Below the pieces are notes generated by a model that saw only the letters and a list, made by a program, of their open reading frames with translations, was not told where the DNA came from and searched no databases. Positions 15,544 to 25,674 of a DNA stretch of 62,481 bases are shown here, in pieces (positions within the stretch are counted from its first letter, which is position 1; each line of letters opens with the position of its first letter). Location: assembly GCA_947167345.1 (NCBI GenBank), contig CAMVHR010000014.1, positions 1-62,481 of the forward strand, written 5' to 3'. The position numbers and the translations under genes are program-made. The stretch comes from an uncultured Treponema sp. GTDB taxonomy: Bacteria > Spirochaetota > Spirochaetia > Treponematales > Treponemataceae.

Positions 15544-17425
15544 AATACTTATTGCATTTGATTCCCTGACATTACGGTCTCTACTACGGCAGAAACTTGA
15601 AAATTCAGGATTTGAAGTTCATGAAGCTCAAGATGGATTGCAGGCACTTACTCAAATTCACAACTGGGAACCTGACTGTGTCCTTCTATACGTAAATCTG
15701 CCGGTAATTGATGCTTACACTCTTTGCAGGATAATAAAAAATACATCTGAACTTGAAGATATCAGAACAATTATATGCACTCCCGAAGATTCAAACATAT
15801 ATTCATTCTGGACTTCAAACTGCAATACAAACAGCTATTATAGCATGAATCCTGATGACATGGATGGACTCATCAAGGAAATACATAAAGTTCTTGAAAA
15901 CAAGGAAACAAAACTTTCTGACGAAAAAAAAGAGGGACTTTCTACAGAAGAAATAGTACGCAAAATAATTGGAGCAGTTGACAAAGAACTGTATGAATTA
16001 TATGTCATCCGTGGCGCATACTATGCTACACGGGAAGGGGTAGACATTTACAGGCTCATTGACCTTATGGTAGAAGTTCTGTATACCATATACCAGTTTG
16101 ATGCTTTTGGAATCATAATCAATGACAATAAGCTGTTGGAAATATATAGAAAGTCAGCATCTCTGTCTCAAAAAGAATTTGACGAATTTAAATACATTGC
16201 ACATTCAGATTTTCAGGAACGCATAAACACAAGGCTTTCCTATGACTGGAAAAACACTCAGTCAATAATGACAGAATTCAACATTGAACAAAAAAAGGAA
16301 AATCGAATAAAAAGCTATGAGTGCTTTCCATTAAAAAAAGAAAAGCATGAAAATGAAGACCTAATCTGCACAATTCACATAGGCAGTTCAAAAGAAACGG
16401 CATTTAACATGAGGACAAGAGAACGTATTGATTTCTTTTGCTCCGTATACATAACGCTTATCAGAAAAGCAATAATTTCAACCAGAATGAAGGAAACTGA
16501 AAAGAAAATAAAGAAAGCTTTTTCAAGATTTTTACCACCGAGTTTAATAGATAATATTATTTCTGAAGAAAATTCTTCTATTCCTCAAATCGGAGAAAGA
16601 AGGCAAGTTGCAATTCTTATTGCAGACATAAGAGATTTTACTGCAATAAGCGAAAAAAACAGTCCAGAAACAATCGTTGATTTTCTTAACAATTATTTCA
16701 CAACCATGGGTCAGATAATTATCAAGCATGGAGGTACAATCGATAAATTCATGGGTGATTCCATTATGGCTCTTTTTGGAGCACCAGAAAGCTATATATA
16801 TAATGGCAACCGCGCTGCAAATGCTGCTCTTGAAATGATCGAAGCCCTAAAGACAATAGACACATCTCAGCTTAATATGGGCAACATAAAATTCAACATA
16901 GGCATAGGAGTTCATTACGGACAGCCTATTGCAGGTTCCATAGGGAGCCAAGACAAAAAAGAATACACAGTTATTGGAGATGACGTAAATCTTGCTTCAA
17001 GAATTGAAGGGCTGACAAAATTATATGGAGTCTCTGTCATCATTACTGATTCAGTCAAAAAGGATATTGACACTTTAGAAAAAGACGCTCAGAACAATGA
17101 AAAACCTCAATCAGAAGAAGATTCCATTCCGCACATTATACATCACATTGACAATGTAAAAGTCAAGGGTAAATCAAAGTCAGTAAGAATATATACAATT
17201 ACACAAGACAAAGATCTTTACCCGGAAGACTTCTTGAAGAATTATAAAAAAGGATTAAACCAATATGAAATTGGAAATTTTGCAACAGCCGTTGATTATT
17301 TCAAGAAAGCTGAAGAAATTTGTCCTGCAAATATAGCTACAAAACGACTTCTTGAACGTTGTACGGCATATCAGGCAAATAAGCCGGACAATTGGGACGG
17401 AGCAGTTTCGCTGACGACAAAATAA
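15536..17425 (+). CDS. Class III adenylate cyclase with degenerate receiver and TPR tail
   Basis: 629 residues. Residues 1-120 are receiver-like, but the acceptor Asp is Tyr52 (LLYVNLPVID), the acidic pair is reduced to FD and the conserved Lys is absent, so it cannot be phosphorylated in the usual way. Residues 140-320 look GAF-like. The cyclase domain (about 355-520) keeps both metal ligands D364 (ADIRDF) and D408 (FMGDS), adenine-selecting K404, and transition-state N485 and R489 (GDDVNLASR). The C-terminus has a TPR. It should make cAMP under control of the chemosensory complex, as CyaB does downstream of Pil-Chp. The cyclase domain is confident. Confidence 0.92.
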   Translation: MSKILIAFDSLTLRSLLRQKLENSGFEVHEAQDGLQALTQIHNWEPDCVLLYVNLPVIDAYTLCRIIKNTSELEDIRTIICTPEDSNIYSFWTSNCNTNSYYSMNPDDMDGLIKEIHKVLENKETKLSDEKKEGLSTEEIVRKIIGAVDKELYELYVIRGAYYATREGVDIYRLIDLMVEVLYTIYQFDAFGIIINDNKLLEIYRKSASLSQKEFDEFKYIAHSDFQERINTRLSYDWKNTQSIMTEFNIEQKKENRIKSYECFPLKKEKHENEDLICTIHIGSSKETAFNMRTRERIDFFCSVYITLIRKAIISTRMKETEKKIKKAFSRFLPPSLIDNIISEENSSIPQIGERRQVAILIADIRDFTAISEKNSPETIVDFLNNYFTTMGQIIIKHGGTIDKFMGDSIMALFGAPESYIYNGNRAANAALEMIEALKTIDTSQLNMGNIKFNIGIGVHYGQPIAGSIGSQDKKEYTVIGDDVNLASRIEGLTKLYGVSVIITDSVKKDIDTLEKDAQNNEKPQSEEDSIPHIIHHIDNVKVKGKSKSVRIYTITQDKDLYPEDFLKNYKKGLNQYEIGNFATAVDYFKKAEEICPANIATKRLLERCTAYQANKPDNWDGAVSLTTK

Positions 17426-17434
17426 AGGTTTACA

Positions 17435-19207
17435 ATGAAACAGGATTATTACAGCATAGACAATAATAGATTACTAACCAGACTCAAAAACATAGAGTTT
17501 TTTCCAAACCTAATATTTATTGCAGTTGCAAGCATATATGTATTTTATTTTGCCAAAATTCCTTATGCACAGAAGGGAACTATTTGGACAGCAAAATTTA
17601 CATCAGTAACAATTCTTTTATTTGTACTGTCTCAGTTTATTACAGTGCCACTAACAGCAATGTTGATGCTGACAGAAATAAAAAAATTTCTTACAAAAGA
17701 AAAAGACAAAAACCTTACAGCAGAAGAAAGAACTTCATTTATAAAAAAACTTATGAACAGGCCTTTTCAGTTTGCCCTACACACTTCTTACTTCTGCTGT
17801 ACGACAATAGTCATACATTTTTTCATTACCCTGTTATATTTCCGCTGTGATATTGTACTGGCATTGTTTATTACAGCATCCATTTTCTTTGCACAGGCAA
17901 TAAATGCTGTAGTTACATACATTTTCACAGAAAGCCTCTGTTCAAAAAAAGTCAATGAACTTATGAAAGAAGAAATAGATAAGACTGTCATTAACAGGGA
18001 CAAGTTTTACGGTCTCAATCTGTACCTGCGCATATTCTTTCATATAATAATGCCGTCAATTATCTCAACGGTTATTCTAATATTCTTTATTGCAAAAGAA
18101 GTAAATAAAGGAATGCAGATTCAAAGCCTTACAGGATCTGTAATTCAAATGGTATTATTTAATTTTGTAATCACTTTTTTAATTTCCTTTTTGTTTTACC
18201 AGCATATCGTCAAATCAAACAACAGCTCTGTTCATGCACTTGAAAACTTAATAAGCAGCAGGACAGAAGGAATCATATCTTTTCCTGTAGATTTGGGATA
18301 TGAGCTGGAATATAATCTTTTTCAGATAAAAGAAATTATTATGTTCTGGCAGAATCTTGTTTCAGATACAAACATTTCAGGCCGAAATATTCTGGATCAC
18401 ACTTCTGCCCTTTTATCAATGGCAAAAGAAAATGCAACAACAACTGCCATTGAATATGGAAAAATTCAAGACAACCTTGAATATGTAAAAAACATAAAGG
18501 AATCTACAAAAAAAATTACTGATAACGTAAAAACCGTGCATGAGTCAGCAGAAAATACTCAAACATCAATATACGAAGCTATTGTTCTTTTGCAGGAAGA
18601 AATAAAGAAAATGACAACCATTACAAATGCAAACCTCATGACGATTACCGGCATAAAAAACCTTAACTCAAAAATTGAAGATGTATGGAAAGTCATAAAG
18701 AAAATTGAAATTCTTGCAGAAAAAGACAAAATGATAGCTTTTAATGCAGAGCTTAAAATAAATGCAGCAGAAGAAGAAGGTCAGAATTTTCATATCATTG
18801 CATATTCATTACGACGTCTTGTAGCAACAATAAAATCGTCAGCTAAAGAAATAAAAGAAAGCCTAAAATCAATTCAGGAAACAGCTGATAACCTTATCAT
18901 TACAAGTGAAGGCGGAACTCAACAAATTCGAAGCGGAAGCAATTTTTACACAAGTCTCGAAGAAAATTTCAAAACAATGCTGACATCAAGTGACATTACC
19001 CTTGAAAGCGTAACATCGATTCAGGATATTGTAAACAGGCAGTATGAGGCCTTTCTACAGATTAACACAAGCCTGCTTCAGATGAGCAGTGGATTTGACC
19101 AGTTTGCAAACAACTCAAAGCTAATACAATTGGCATCCGAAAAACTGATTAAAAATGCAAATGAACTGTACAATACAAATTCAAAAACGGGAGCTAAATA
19201 TGAATAA
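17435..19207 (+). CDS. Six-helix MCP-like receptor 1, most divergent
   Basis: 590 residues. Six membrane segments lie near 23-40, 55-78, 115-136, 140-160, 200-220 and 236-256. There is no large extracytoplasmic domain and no clear HAMP. The cytoplasmic coiled coil has a hairpin tip at about 434-440 reading MIAFNAEL, followed by NFHIIA. The tip differs from its three sisters: KIN replaces EA, and the QT before it is DK. Coupling to CheA may therefore be weak or specialised. It lies 9 bp after the cyclase gene and overlaps the next receptor. Ligand sensing is probably within or near the membrane. Confidence 0.85.
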   Translation: MKQDYYSIDNNRLLTRLKNIEFFPNLIFIAVASIYVFYFAKIPYAQKGTIWTAKFTSVTILLFVLSQFITVPLTAMLMLTEIKKFLTKEKDKNLTAEERTSFIKKLMNRPFQFALHTSYFCCTTIVIHFFITLLYFRCDIVLALFITASIFFAQAINAVVTYIFTESLCSKKVNELMKEEIDKTVINRDKFYGLNLYLRIFFHIIMPSIISTVILIFFIAKEVNKGMQIQSLTGSVIQMVLFNFVITFLISFLFYQHIVKSNNSSVHALENLISSRTEGIISFPVDLGYELEYNLFQIKEIIMFWQNLVSDTNISGRNILDHTSALLSMAKENATTTAIEYGKIQDNLEYVKNIKESTKKITDNVKTVHESAENTQTSIYEAIVLLQEEIKKMTTITNANLMTITGIKNLNSKIEDVWKVIKKIEILAEKDKMIAFNAELKINAAEEEGQNFHIIAYSLRRLVATIKSSAKEIKESLKSIQETADNLIITSEGGTQQIRSGSNFYTSLEENFKTMLTSSDITLESVTSIQDIVNRQYEAFLQINTSLLQMSSGFDQFANNSKLIQLASEKLIKNANELYNTNSKTGAKYE

Positions 19208-20897
19208 GACTTTTGAATCAGAAACATTCATAAACAGCATTCCGTGTAATCTTCTGGAAGACTTAGTAATTTTTTCTTACGGTCTTTTCTTTACATCTGG
19301 AATACGACCTGTTATTATTCCTGCAATAGTCATTTCAATTTTCATAATACTTATAGAAGAATTCATCATAGAACTTCCTCTTCATAAACTTATTACAAGA
19401 ACAATATCAAATGACATTGCATACAGCTATACAAATTCAGAACTTGACAATCTTGAAAAGACGAACCTCATTCAGAGAATCATGAGGATACCTCTTTACA
19501 AAGGTCTTGAAATCTATCTGCTGTTTATATGTAAGACAATCGCAATGTCAACAATTGAATATGCATTTTTGGGACTGACATTTAAATCATCAGTAGAATT
19601 CTTTTTTATCTGTACATCCCTGTCATACACAACTTTTACCGTTACAATTCATAACATGCAAAAAATATGTTCCCAAACAACAATTAAATTTTCAAAGTCA
19701 GGCTTTGTAAGTTCTATTGTAGACAAACATCATTTTTTTGGACTATCACTTTTTAAACTGTTTTCTATTTATGTTCTGTTCTCCATCATAAACAGTAGCC
19801 TGTTCTTTATGATTGCAATTGTATTGGGATATCAGCTGTCCATAATCATTCCTATTGCAGTTACAAATATAATTGTACTTACAATTTTCTCATATTTCTT
19901 TTTTAGCCGCATAAAATCTTATTCAATTCAGATGACAGAAACGCTGAATTCTATCTCACAGAATAAAATAAAAAATACAGAACTGCTTCCAAATGATTTT
20001 TCTAACGAAATATCATATTCAATGTATCTTTTAAATAAAACAATAGTAACATTCCAAACCTTGCTTGACAAAACAAATGACCTTAATAGTATTATAAATG
20101 AATCCACAGGCAGACTGTCCTTCATTGCAAACCAAACACAGTCAACATCAATGGAACAGTCTGCAACAACGCAAGAAATTACTTCTACAATAAAAAATAT
20201 TTTTGACAACTCAAAAATAATTCAGTCAAAAGTTGACGAAGTCATAAATGTTGCAGACAAGACTGAATACAATGTAAATTCAAACTTTTCAAACCTTGAA
20301 CAGAATCAGAATATGATGACAGAAATAACAAACGCAAGCATGTCCACAATAAATGGAATTCAGAACCTTTCAAACATGATTCCAAAGATTCAGGACATTG
20401 TAAATTTCATTAACAGTGTTGCATCCCAAACAAAAATCATTGCTTTTAATGCAGAACTTGAAGCAAGCGACATTGACAAAAAGACAACGATATTCCAGAA
20501 CGTTGCAAAAGAAATCAGACTTCTTGCAGACAATACCCTTGACCTGACAAAAGACATAAAGAACAAAATACATGACATTGAAAACGCCTCAAGACAACTT
20601 ATTGAAACAGGACAGGACTGCATGAATAAAATAAAGGAGGGGTCTCAGATTTCTGAAGAACTGGAAAAGAAATTCCATATCATACAAAAATCAGCAAAAG
20701 AAACCTCATTGAATTCAAAGCTCATACAGAATGATATATATAGTCAGACAAACATACTTGAACATTCTGTCAATTCATTACAGCTCATAAACGAGAATCT
20801 GATAAAATTTACAGACTCAACAAAAATAATTTCGTCAACGGTTTCAAACCTTCAGAACGAATCAATCATTATGAAAAACTTGACGCAGGAGAATTAA
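19200..20897 (+). CDS. Six-helix MCP-like receptor 2
   Basis: 565 residues from ATG 19200, which sits inside the end of receptor 1 behind GGGAGC; an upstream ATG in the same frame lies in the neighbour. It has several hydrophobic helices up to about residue 245, then a signalling coiled coil. The adaptation-like segment is TSMEQSATTQEI and the tip QTKIIAFNAELEA, followed by KEIRLLAD. It shares the architecture of receptors 1, 3 and 4, so the four arose by tandem duplication. The gene ends 1 bp before receptor 3. Confidence 0.87.
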   Translation: MNKTFESETFINSIPCNLLEDLVIFSYGLFFTSGIRPVIIPAIVISIFIILIEEFIIELPLHKLITRTISNDIAYSYTNSELDNLEKTNLIQRIMRIPLYKGLEIYLLFICKTIAMSTIEYAFLGLTFKSSVEFFFICTSLSYTTFTVTIHNMQKICSQTTIKFSKSGFVSSIVDKHHFFGLSLFKLFSIYVLFSIINSSLFFMIAIVLGYQLSIIIPIAVTNIIVLTIFSYFFFSRIKSYSIQMTETLNSISQNKIKNTELLPNDFSNEISYSMYLLNKTIVTFQTLLDKTNDLNSIINESTGRLSFIANQTQSTSMEQSATTQEITSTIKNIFDNSKIIQSKVDEVINVADKTEYNVNSNFSNLEQNQNMMTEITNASMSTINGIQNLSNMIPKIQDIVNFINSVASQTKIIAFNAELEASDIDKKTTIFQNVAKEIRLLADNTLDLTKDIKNKIHDIENASRQLIETGQDCMNKIKEGSQISEELEKKFHIIQKSAKETSLNSKLIQNDIYSQTNILEHSVNSLQLINENLIKFTDSTKIISSTVSNLQNESIIMKNLTQEN

Positions 20898-20898
20898 T

Positions 20899-22650
20899 AT
20901 GACATTTCAAAAGAAAATTATCATCAGAACTATGATTATGGATTTTCTTTCGGCCATAGTCATTTTTACATATTCAGCACTTTCAACTAGAATTTCTCAT
21001 AAAGTTTGGATGCCGTCGCTAAAATATATTGTTCCGGCATATCTGGTAATTCAATTGTGCATACAGCCCCTGGCAGCCCATCTTGTATTCTACAGGATTT
21101 CAAACCGTCTTGAAGATTTTAAAAGCAAGCTGCTTAATGAACAGGAAAGAACTAAGCTTCTTGAACAGCTCATGCTATATCCGTTCATCACAGGATTCCT
21201 TACAGGCATTTATTTCATAATTGTATTCATTATGGTCTTTTTTGTTTTCCGATTTGTAAATCACATGAATCGGGAGCTTTTGTCAATTCTTATTTTGGAA
21301 TGGACATGTGGTTCATATTTTGCAGGGCTGTTTGCCTACAGTTACACAATGAAAATTTGCAATTCCTACGCCCAAGAGATAATAAATGCAGGGATGAACA
21401 AAAAATATATTGCCCATAAAAAAATATTCGGACAGAGTTTATGGAATCAAAGCATTTTCTATATTATAATACCGTTTATCCTGACAATAATTATTTCTAC
21501 TACAATAGCCCTTTCCAGCAGCCTGCCATTATCAAATTCATTACTCCGCCCCGGAAAAACAGCAATATTGCAAAGAATGCTAATAACATCAATTGCAAAC
21601 ATAATTATACTAATATTCCTTATAATGCTATTTTTTACCAAGATGATTCATAATACAAAACTAATGCTTCAGACTTTGGAAAAGATTCAAAACTCAAACA
21701 TATTTAAAACAAACTATTTCAAGACAGACCTGAATGATGAGATTGCATATAACCAATACCTTTCAAACGAGACTCTAAAAAGAATGCTTTCCATTCTTGA
21801 ATCATCAGAATCCATAGGCAATGAAATAAGTAATTTTGCAAATGCACTCATAACGATTTCAAATGAAACCGAAGCAACCGCTGTAGAACAGTCAACAGCA
21901 ACAAAGGAAATTCTTTCTACAATGGAAGAAATGAATGCCCCTGCAAAAAAGATTGAAGACAGCATAAGCAACATTGCAGACCTGTCCGAAAAAACTGCAC
22001 AGGAAGTTTTATCAGGCTACACTGCCCTTCAGGAAAACTTAAAAAAGATGGAAGAGCTGACAACATTAAACAGCAAGCTCATAATAGGCATAAGAGAACT
22101 TTCTTCCAAAGTTACATCAATTGGGGACATCATAAACATAATCAATGCAGTTGCAGACCAGACAAAACTTATAGCTTTCAATGCAGAACTTGAAGCAAAT
22201 AAAGTTCAGGGTGATGAACAGAACTTCCGCAACGTTGCGACAGAAATCCGTCGTCTGGCAAACAAAATCATGGACAGTACACATGAAATAAAAAACTATA
22301 TCATACAAATTCAAAACGCAAGAGACATCCTCATTCAGGACTCCCAGAACAATACTTATCAAATTCAGCAGGGAATGGAACTTTCAAAAACACTTAACCA
22401 ACACTTCGGCAACATAAGCCGTTCTGCAAATACAAATGCAAACGCCTCGACAGAGATAAAAGACCTTATAGGACAGGAAAACGTTTCATTCAAGCAAGTC
22501 ATCATTACATTGCAGCAGATAAACAGCGGAATACAAAACTTTTCAGCTTCAACAAGAACTCTTACAGATACATCCTCGATATTACGCTCAAATTCTGACA
22601 AGCTAAAAACACTTTCTGCCGAAGGTGAAAAGGAAGGTAACAATGAATAA
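20899..22650 (+). CDS. Six-helix MCP-like receptor 3
   Basis: 583 residues, ATG 20899 with CAGGAG before it. Membrane helices occupy about residues 10-250. The cytoplasmic part has a canonical-looking methylation region (TAVEQSTATKEI and MEEMNAP) and the tip QTKLIAFNAELEA followed by ATEIRRLAN. It is the closest of the four to typical methyl-accepting proteins, so a good CheR/CheB substrate. No periplasmic ligand domain is seen. Confidence 0.88.
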   Translation: MTFQKKIIIRTMIMDFLSAIVIFTYSALSTRISHKVWMPSLKYIVPAYLVIQLCIQPLAAHLVFYRISNRLEDFKSKLLNEQERTKLLEQLMLYPFITGFLTGIYFIIVFIMVFFVFRFVNHMNRELLSILILEWTCGSYFAGLFAYSYTMKICNSYAQEIINAGMNKKYIAHKKIFGQSLWNQSIFYIIIPFILTIIISTTIALSSSLPLSNSLLRPGKTAILQRMLITSIANIIILIFLIMLFFTKMIHNTKLMLQTLEKIQNSNIFKTNYFKTDLNDEIAYNQYLSNETLKRMLSILESSESIGNEISNFANALITISNETEATAVEQSTATKEILSTMEEMNAPAKKIEDSISNIADLSEKTAQEVLSGYTALQENLKKMEELTTLNSKLIIGIRELSSKVTSIGDIINIINAVADQTKLIAFNAELEANKVQGDEQNFRNVATEIRRLANKIMDSTHEIKNYIIQIQNARDILIQDSQNNTYQIQQGMELSKTLNQHFGNISRSANTNANASTEIKDLIGQENVSFKQVIITLQQINSGIQNFSASTRTLTDTSSILRSNSDKLKTLSAEGEKEGNNE

Positions 22651-24376
22651 ATCAGTATCATTAAATCAAATATTACGCGAAAAGGGATTCATTCCATCTG
22701 TACTTTCATTTACTCTACTGGCATTTTTCACAATGTTCTTTGTTTCTTCTTCTATACAGGACTTAAAATGGGTAATAAGCATAGAATTAGTCATAATGAT
22801 AATTACACTGCTTATTATAATTCCAATTGAGAACATGATACTTACAAAGAGTTTGTCTTTAGAAATAGAAGAATGGCAGAATGCAAAAGAAACTTCAACA
22901 GAACAAAGGACAAGACTTTTCATATCGCTTGCTCATTTTCCGTTAAGAAAAGGGCTGTTTACTTTCTTTACATTTTTAGTCGCATCCTCTATTTCAATAG
23001 TGTGCTACATAAGCATCCCTTTTGTATACATCACCAAACATATTGCAGAGATTACATACATAGCATGTATATTCGGTTCATACATAGGATTCCTCATTAC
23101 TACAAACTACACAGAAAATGTATGCAGAAGTTATTGTGAAGAACTTGTCAGTCAGGGAATCGACAAGGAACTTATAGAAGAAAAAAAACATTTTGGCATA
23201 GGCATAACACTTCGCTGCATACTCTATCTTCTTGTTCCAATCTTCTTTTCATTTATCATTCTGTATTTTAACATTCTTATTAAAAACGGAAACAGTCTGG
23301 AAGTAATTCTGATGCCGCAAATGCAGATTATAAGAATCTTAATCATAACAACTGTAAACATCATAATCTATATAATACTTACAACCATATTTTATAAAAA
23401 GGTAAAAAACACAACCGATACTCTTTCAGAGGCGATCGAAGAAGTCCTTCAGCAGGGAAATCTCAGACTGTATATACGCACAAGTATATTTGATTCAATG
23501 CAGTACAGCATCTACGTTCTAAACGAAATAATTGAAGACTATTCAAACCTCATAAAAAAATCACGGAGCATAGGAAAAGAAGTTTTAAAAACAACAGAAA
23601 ACCTGACTGGAATTGCACGGGAGCTTGAAACAACATCAACAGAGCAAAATTCAGATGTTCAGGAAATTTCTGCAACCATGGAAGATACAAATGCAGCCCT
23701 CAAAAACATTGATTTAAAGCTTTCAAACATTTCAAGTGCCATTGACTCTGCAAATAAAGAAGTTTCTGTGGGTTTTGACGTTATGAGACAGAACATAAAT
23801 CAGATGGACATCATAGAAAATTCAAACAATTCCATTCTTAACGGCATAAAGAATCTTGCAGACCACATATCAATGATAGAAAACATCATTAACATCATTA
23901 ATGATATTGCAGAACAGACGAGAATCATAGCCTTTAATGCAGAACTTGAGGCAGTAGGTGCAGGAGCAAAGGGAAAAAATTTCCACATCATTGCATCAGA
24001 AATACGACGATTGGCAAACAGCATCGTAGACTGCATCATGGACATAAAGACTCATACTGACAACATTCAGAAAGCAACACAGACACTTACCGAAATTGCG
24101 AATACGGCAACAAACTTTATTCAGGAAGAACACAATATTGCACAGAAACTGGAAACACATTTCCACAACATACAGTTTTCTACAGATGAAACTGCAAACA
24201 AGACATCTGACATAAGCAGTACTGTATCACAGCAGGCATCGGCATTCAGTCAGATTGTCATTACATTAAATCAGATTAGCAGCAGCATTAGAAGTTTTAC
24301 AGTCTCTACAAAAGACATAAGCAATACTGCAAACCAAATACAGCAGGCGGCATCAAATCTGAATGCATTACATTGA
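22643..24376 (+). CDS. Six-helix MCP-like receptor 4
   Basis: 577 residues from ATG 22643, which overlaps the end of receptor 3 and has AAGGAAGG before it. The N-terminal six-helix membrane region is followed by the adaptation-like TSTEQNSDVQEI and the tip QTRIIAFNAELEAVGAGAKG, the nearest to the classical AGE tip motif. It is the last gene of the operon, and its final 9 bp overlap the convergent M28 peptidase gene, so no terminator separates them. Confidence 0.88.
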   Translation: MNKSVSLNQILREKGFIPSVLSFTLLAFFTMFFVSSSIQDLKWVISIELVIMIITLLIIIPIENMILTKSLSLEIEEWQNAKETSTEQRTRLFISLAHFPLRKGLFTFFTFLVASSISIVCYISIPFVYITKHIAEITYIACIFGSYIGFLITTNYTENVCRSYCEELVSQGIDKELIEEKKHFGIGITLRCILYLLVPIFFSFIILYFNILIKNGNSLEVILMPQMQIIRILIITTVNIIIYIILTTIFYKKVKNTTDTLSEAIEEVLQQGNLRLYIRTSIFDSMQYSIYVLNEIIEDYSNLIKKSRSIGKEVLKTTENLTGIARELETTSTEQNSDVQEISATMEDTNAALKNIDLKLSNISSAIDSANKEVSVGFDVMRQNINQMDIIENSNNSILNGIKNLADHISMIENIINIINDIAEQTRIIAFNAELEAVGAGAKGKNFHIIASEIRRLANSIVDCIMDIKTHTDNIQKATQTLTEIANTATNFIQEEHNIAQKLETHFHNIQFSTDETANKTSDISSTVSQQASAFSQIVITLNQISSSIRSFTVSTKDISNTANQIQQAASNLNALH

Positions 24377-25267
24377 TTTTAACTCTGCAAGCGTAACAAG
24401 AATATTGTGCATGATACGGAAACTCTCTGAAGAAAGGGAGTCTTCGTTATCTTGCGGAGTATGAAACAGCCTCCATGTTCTAGGCATTCTCTCCTTATAC
24501 GAATAGTCAGTCTGATGTCCTGACATCCGTTCTTTTTTAGAAGATTCACGATTCATGACGGCATCTACGAGATTTTTATGCTTATTCAATTCACGGGCGT
24601 ACAAAGATGCTTCATCAGCAGGAAGCATTGTAACAGCAACCGCAGGAATTCCACAAGCAAGAAAAGAAGCATTATCACTATATGGCACAGGAAGACTCAT
24701 CCATCGCCCAGGACAGGAACGACGCAATAAATCCTGAGTACGTTCATATAAATCAGTAAAACTAGAAACAAACTGTTTTCCTGCACCAGATGGCAAGATA
24801 GTTCTTGCAAGGACAGGCACTTCGCCCCTTCCGCATGCATCAAATACATACACATCATCATTAGTAATACCAAGACGGCGAAAAACACTTGCAATACCGT
24901 ATGCACCCTGCTCGCTGACACCCGTATTCCAGCCCAATTCCTCTCCATCTGTAAAAAAAATCCTTACATTATGAAAAGAATGGTAATTTTTTAATTCTAT
25001 TGCCCAGTTCATTATCTGCCAGACAGCAGCACTATTATCATTAGCACCAGGACTGCCTTCTACTCGGTCATAATGTGCTATAACTGTCTTTATCCTGAAC
25101 TGAGGATTATACGCCTGAGAACCAAACTGCACAAGAATATGATTTTTACCGTCAATTGCAGCAATGGCAGAATCAACACCATTATTTTTAAGATAAGTAC
25201 AAATTATACTGCATCTGTCTGCATTTGGGGCTATAAAATCTCTGAATTCCTGTGGCAGAAAACTCAT
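24368..25267 (-). CDS. M28-family zinc peptidase-like protein
   Basis: 299 residues, no signal peptide. The co-catalytic zinc ligands of M28 aminopeptidases are all visible: H in IAHYDR, bridging D in GANDNSA, the EE pair in TDGEELG, D in VFDACG and the last H in RLFHTPQD. The substrate is unknown; the family mostly trims N-terminal residues from peptides. It overlaps the end of the RRM gene by 4 bp (ATG inside), so the two are one operon. Confidence 0.85.
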   Translation of the reverse strand: MSFLPQEFRDFIAPNADRCSIICTYLKNNGVDSAIAAIDGKNHILVQFGSQAYNPQFRIKTVIAHYDRVEGSPGANDNSAAVWQIMNWAIELKNYHSFHNVRIFFTDGEELGWNTGVSEQGAYGIASVFRRLGITNDDVYVFDACGRGEVPVLARTILPSGAGKQFVSSFTDLYERTQDLLRRSCPGRWMSLPVPYSDNASFLACGIPAVAVTMLPADEASLYARELNKHKNLVDAVMNRESSKKERMSGHQTDYSYKERMPRTWRLFHTPQDNEDSLSSESFRIMHNILVTLAELKSM

Positions 25268-25539
25268 ACGCGTAGGCTTCTTGAAGGGCGAGGCTTTTCC
25301 TCAGCAAAACTGACACGAACCTTGCGTCCGTCGATTTCTCGTCCATTTAGTTCTGCAATCGCCCTTTGCGCAGCAGAATCATCTTCCATTTCAACAAAGC
25401 CAAAACCTTTTGACTGTTCCGTAAATTTATCTTTAATTATAACAGATGACAATACATTACCGTAAGATGAAAAATAATTGCTCAAGGATTCTTCTTTTGT
25501 AGAATAACTCAAATTACCAATATATATTCGCTTAGACAT
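25264..25539 (-). CDS. RRM-domain RNA-binding protein
   Basis: 91 residues forming a single RRM fold: RNP2 IYIGNL (residues 4-9) and RNP1 KGFGFVEM (about 44-51), with a short basic Arg/Pro tail. Such small glycine-poor RRM proteins are common in spirochetes and cyanobacteria and bind single-stranded RNA, often in cold or stress adaptation. It has its own promoter at 25565-25591 and leads into the peptidase gene. Confidence 0.93.
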   Translation of the reverse strand: MSKRIYIGNLSYSTKEESLSNYFSSYGNVLSSVIIKDKFTEQSKGFGFVEMEDDSAAQRAIAELNGREIDGRKVRVSFAEEKPRPSRSLRV

Positions 25540-25564
25540 ATAACTAAAATGCTCCTTTATTAAG

Positions 25565-25591
25565 ATTATAATAACTTTTTTCGCCTGTCAA
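25565..25591 (-). promoter_or_regulatory. Promoter of the RRM gene
   Basis: On the minus strand TTGACA (25591-25586), a 15-bp spacer and TATAAT (25570-25565); with a 17-bp spacer the -10 would be TAATCT. AAAGGAGC follows before ATG 25539. Confidence 0.6.
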
Positions 25592-25661
25592 GAATAGATT
25601 TTGCAGTCAGAAACTTTTGTAAAGACTTAAAATATAGCTTTTTTTTTATCAGACTATATGT

Positions 25662-25667
25662 TATAAT
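25662..25667 (+). promoter_or_regulatory. -10 box of leaderless add promoter
   Basis: TATAAT ends 7 nt before ATG 25675 and no Shine-Dalgarno is present, so transcription should begin at or beside the start codon. The -35 region is only a T-run. Confidence 0.5.
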
Positions 25668-25674
25668 TTCTTTT

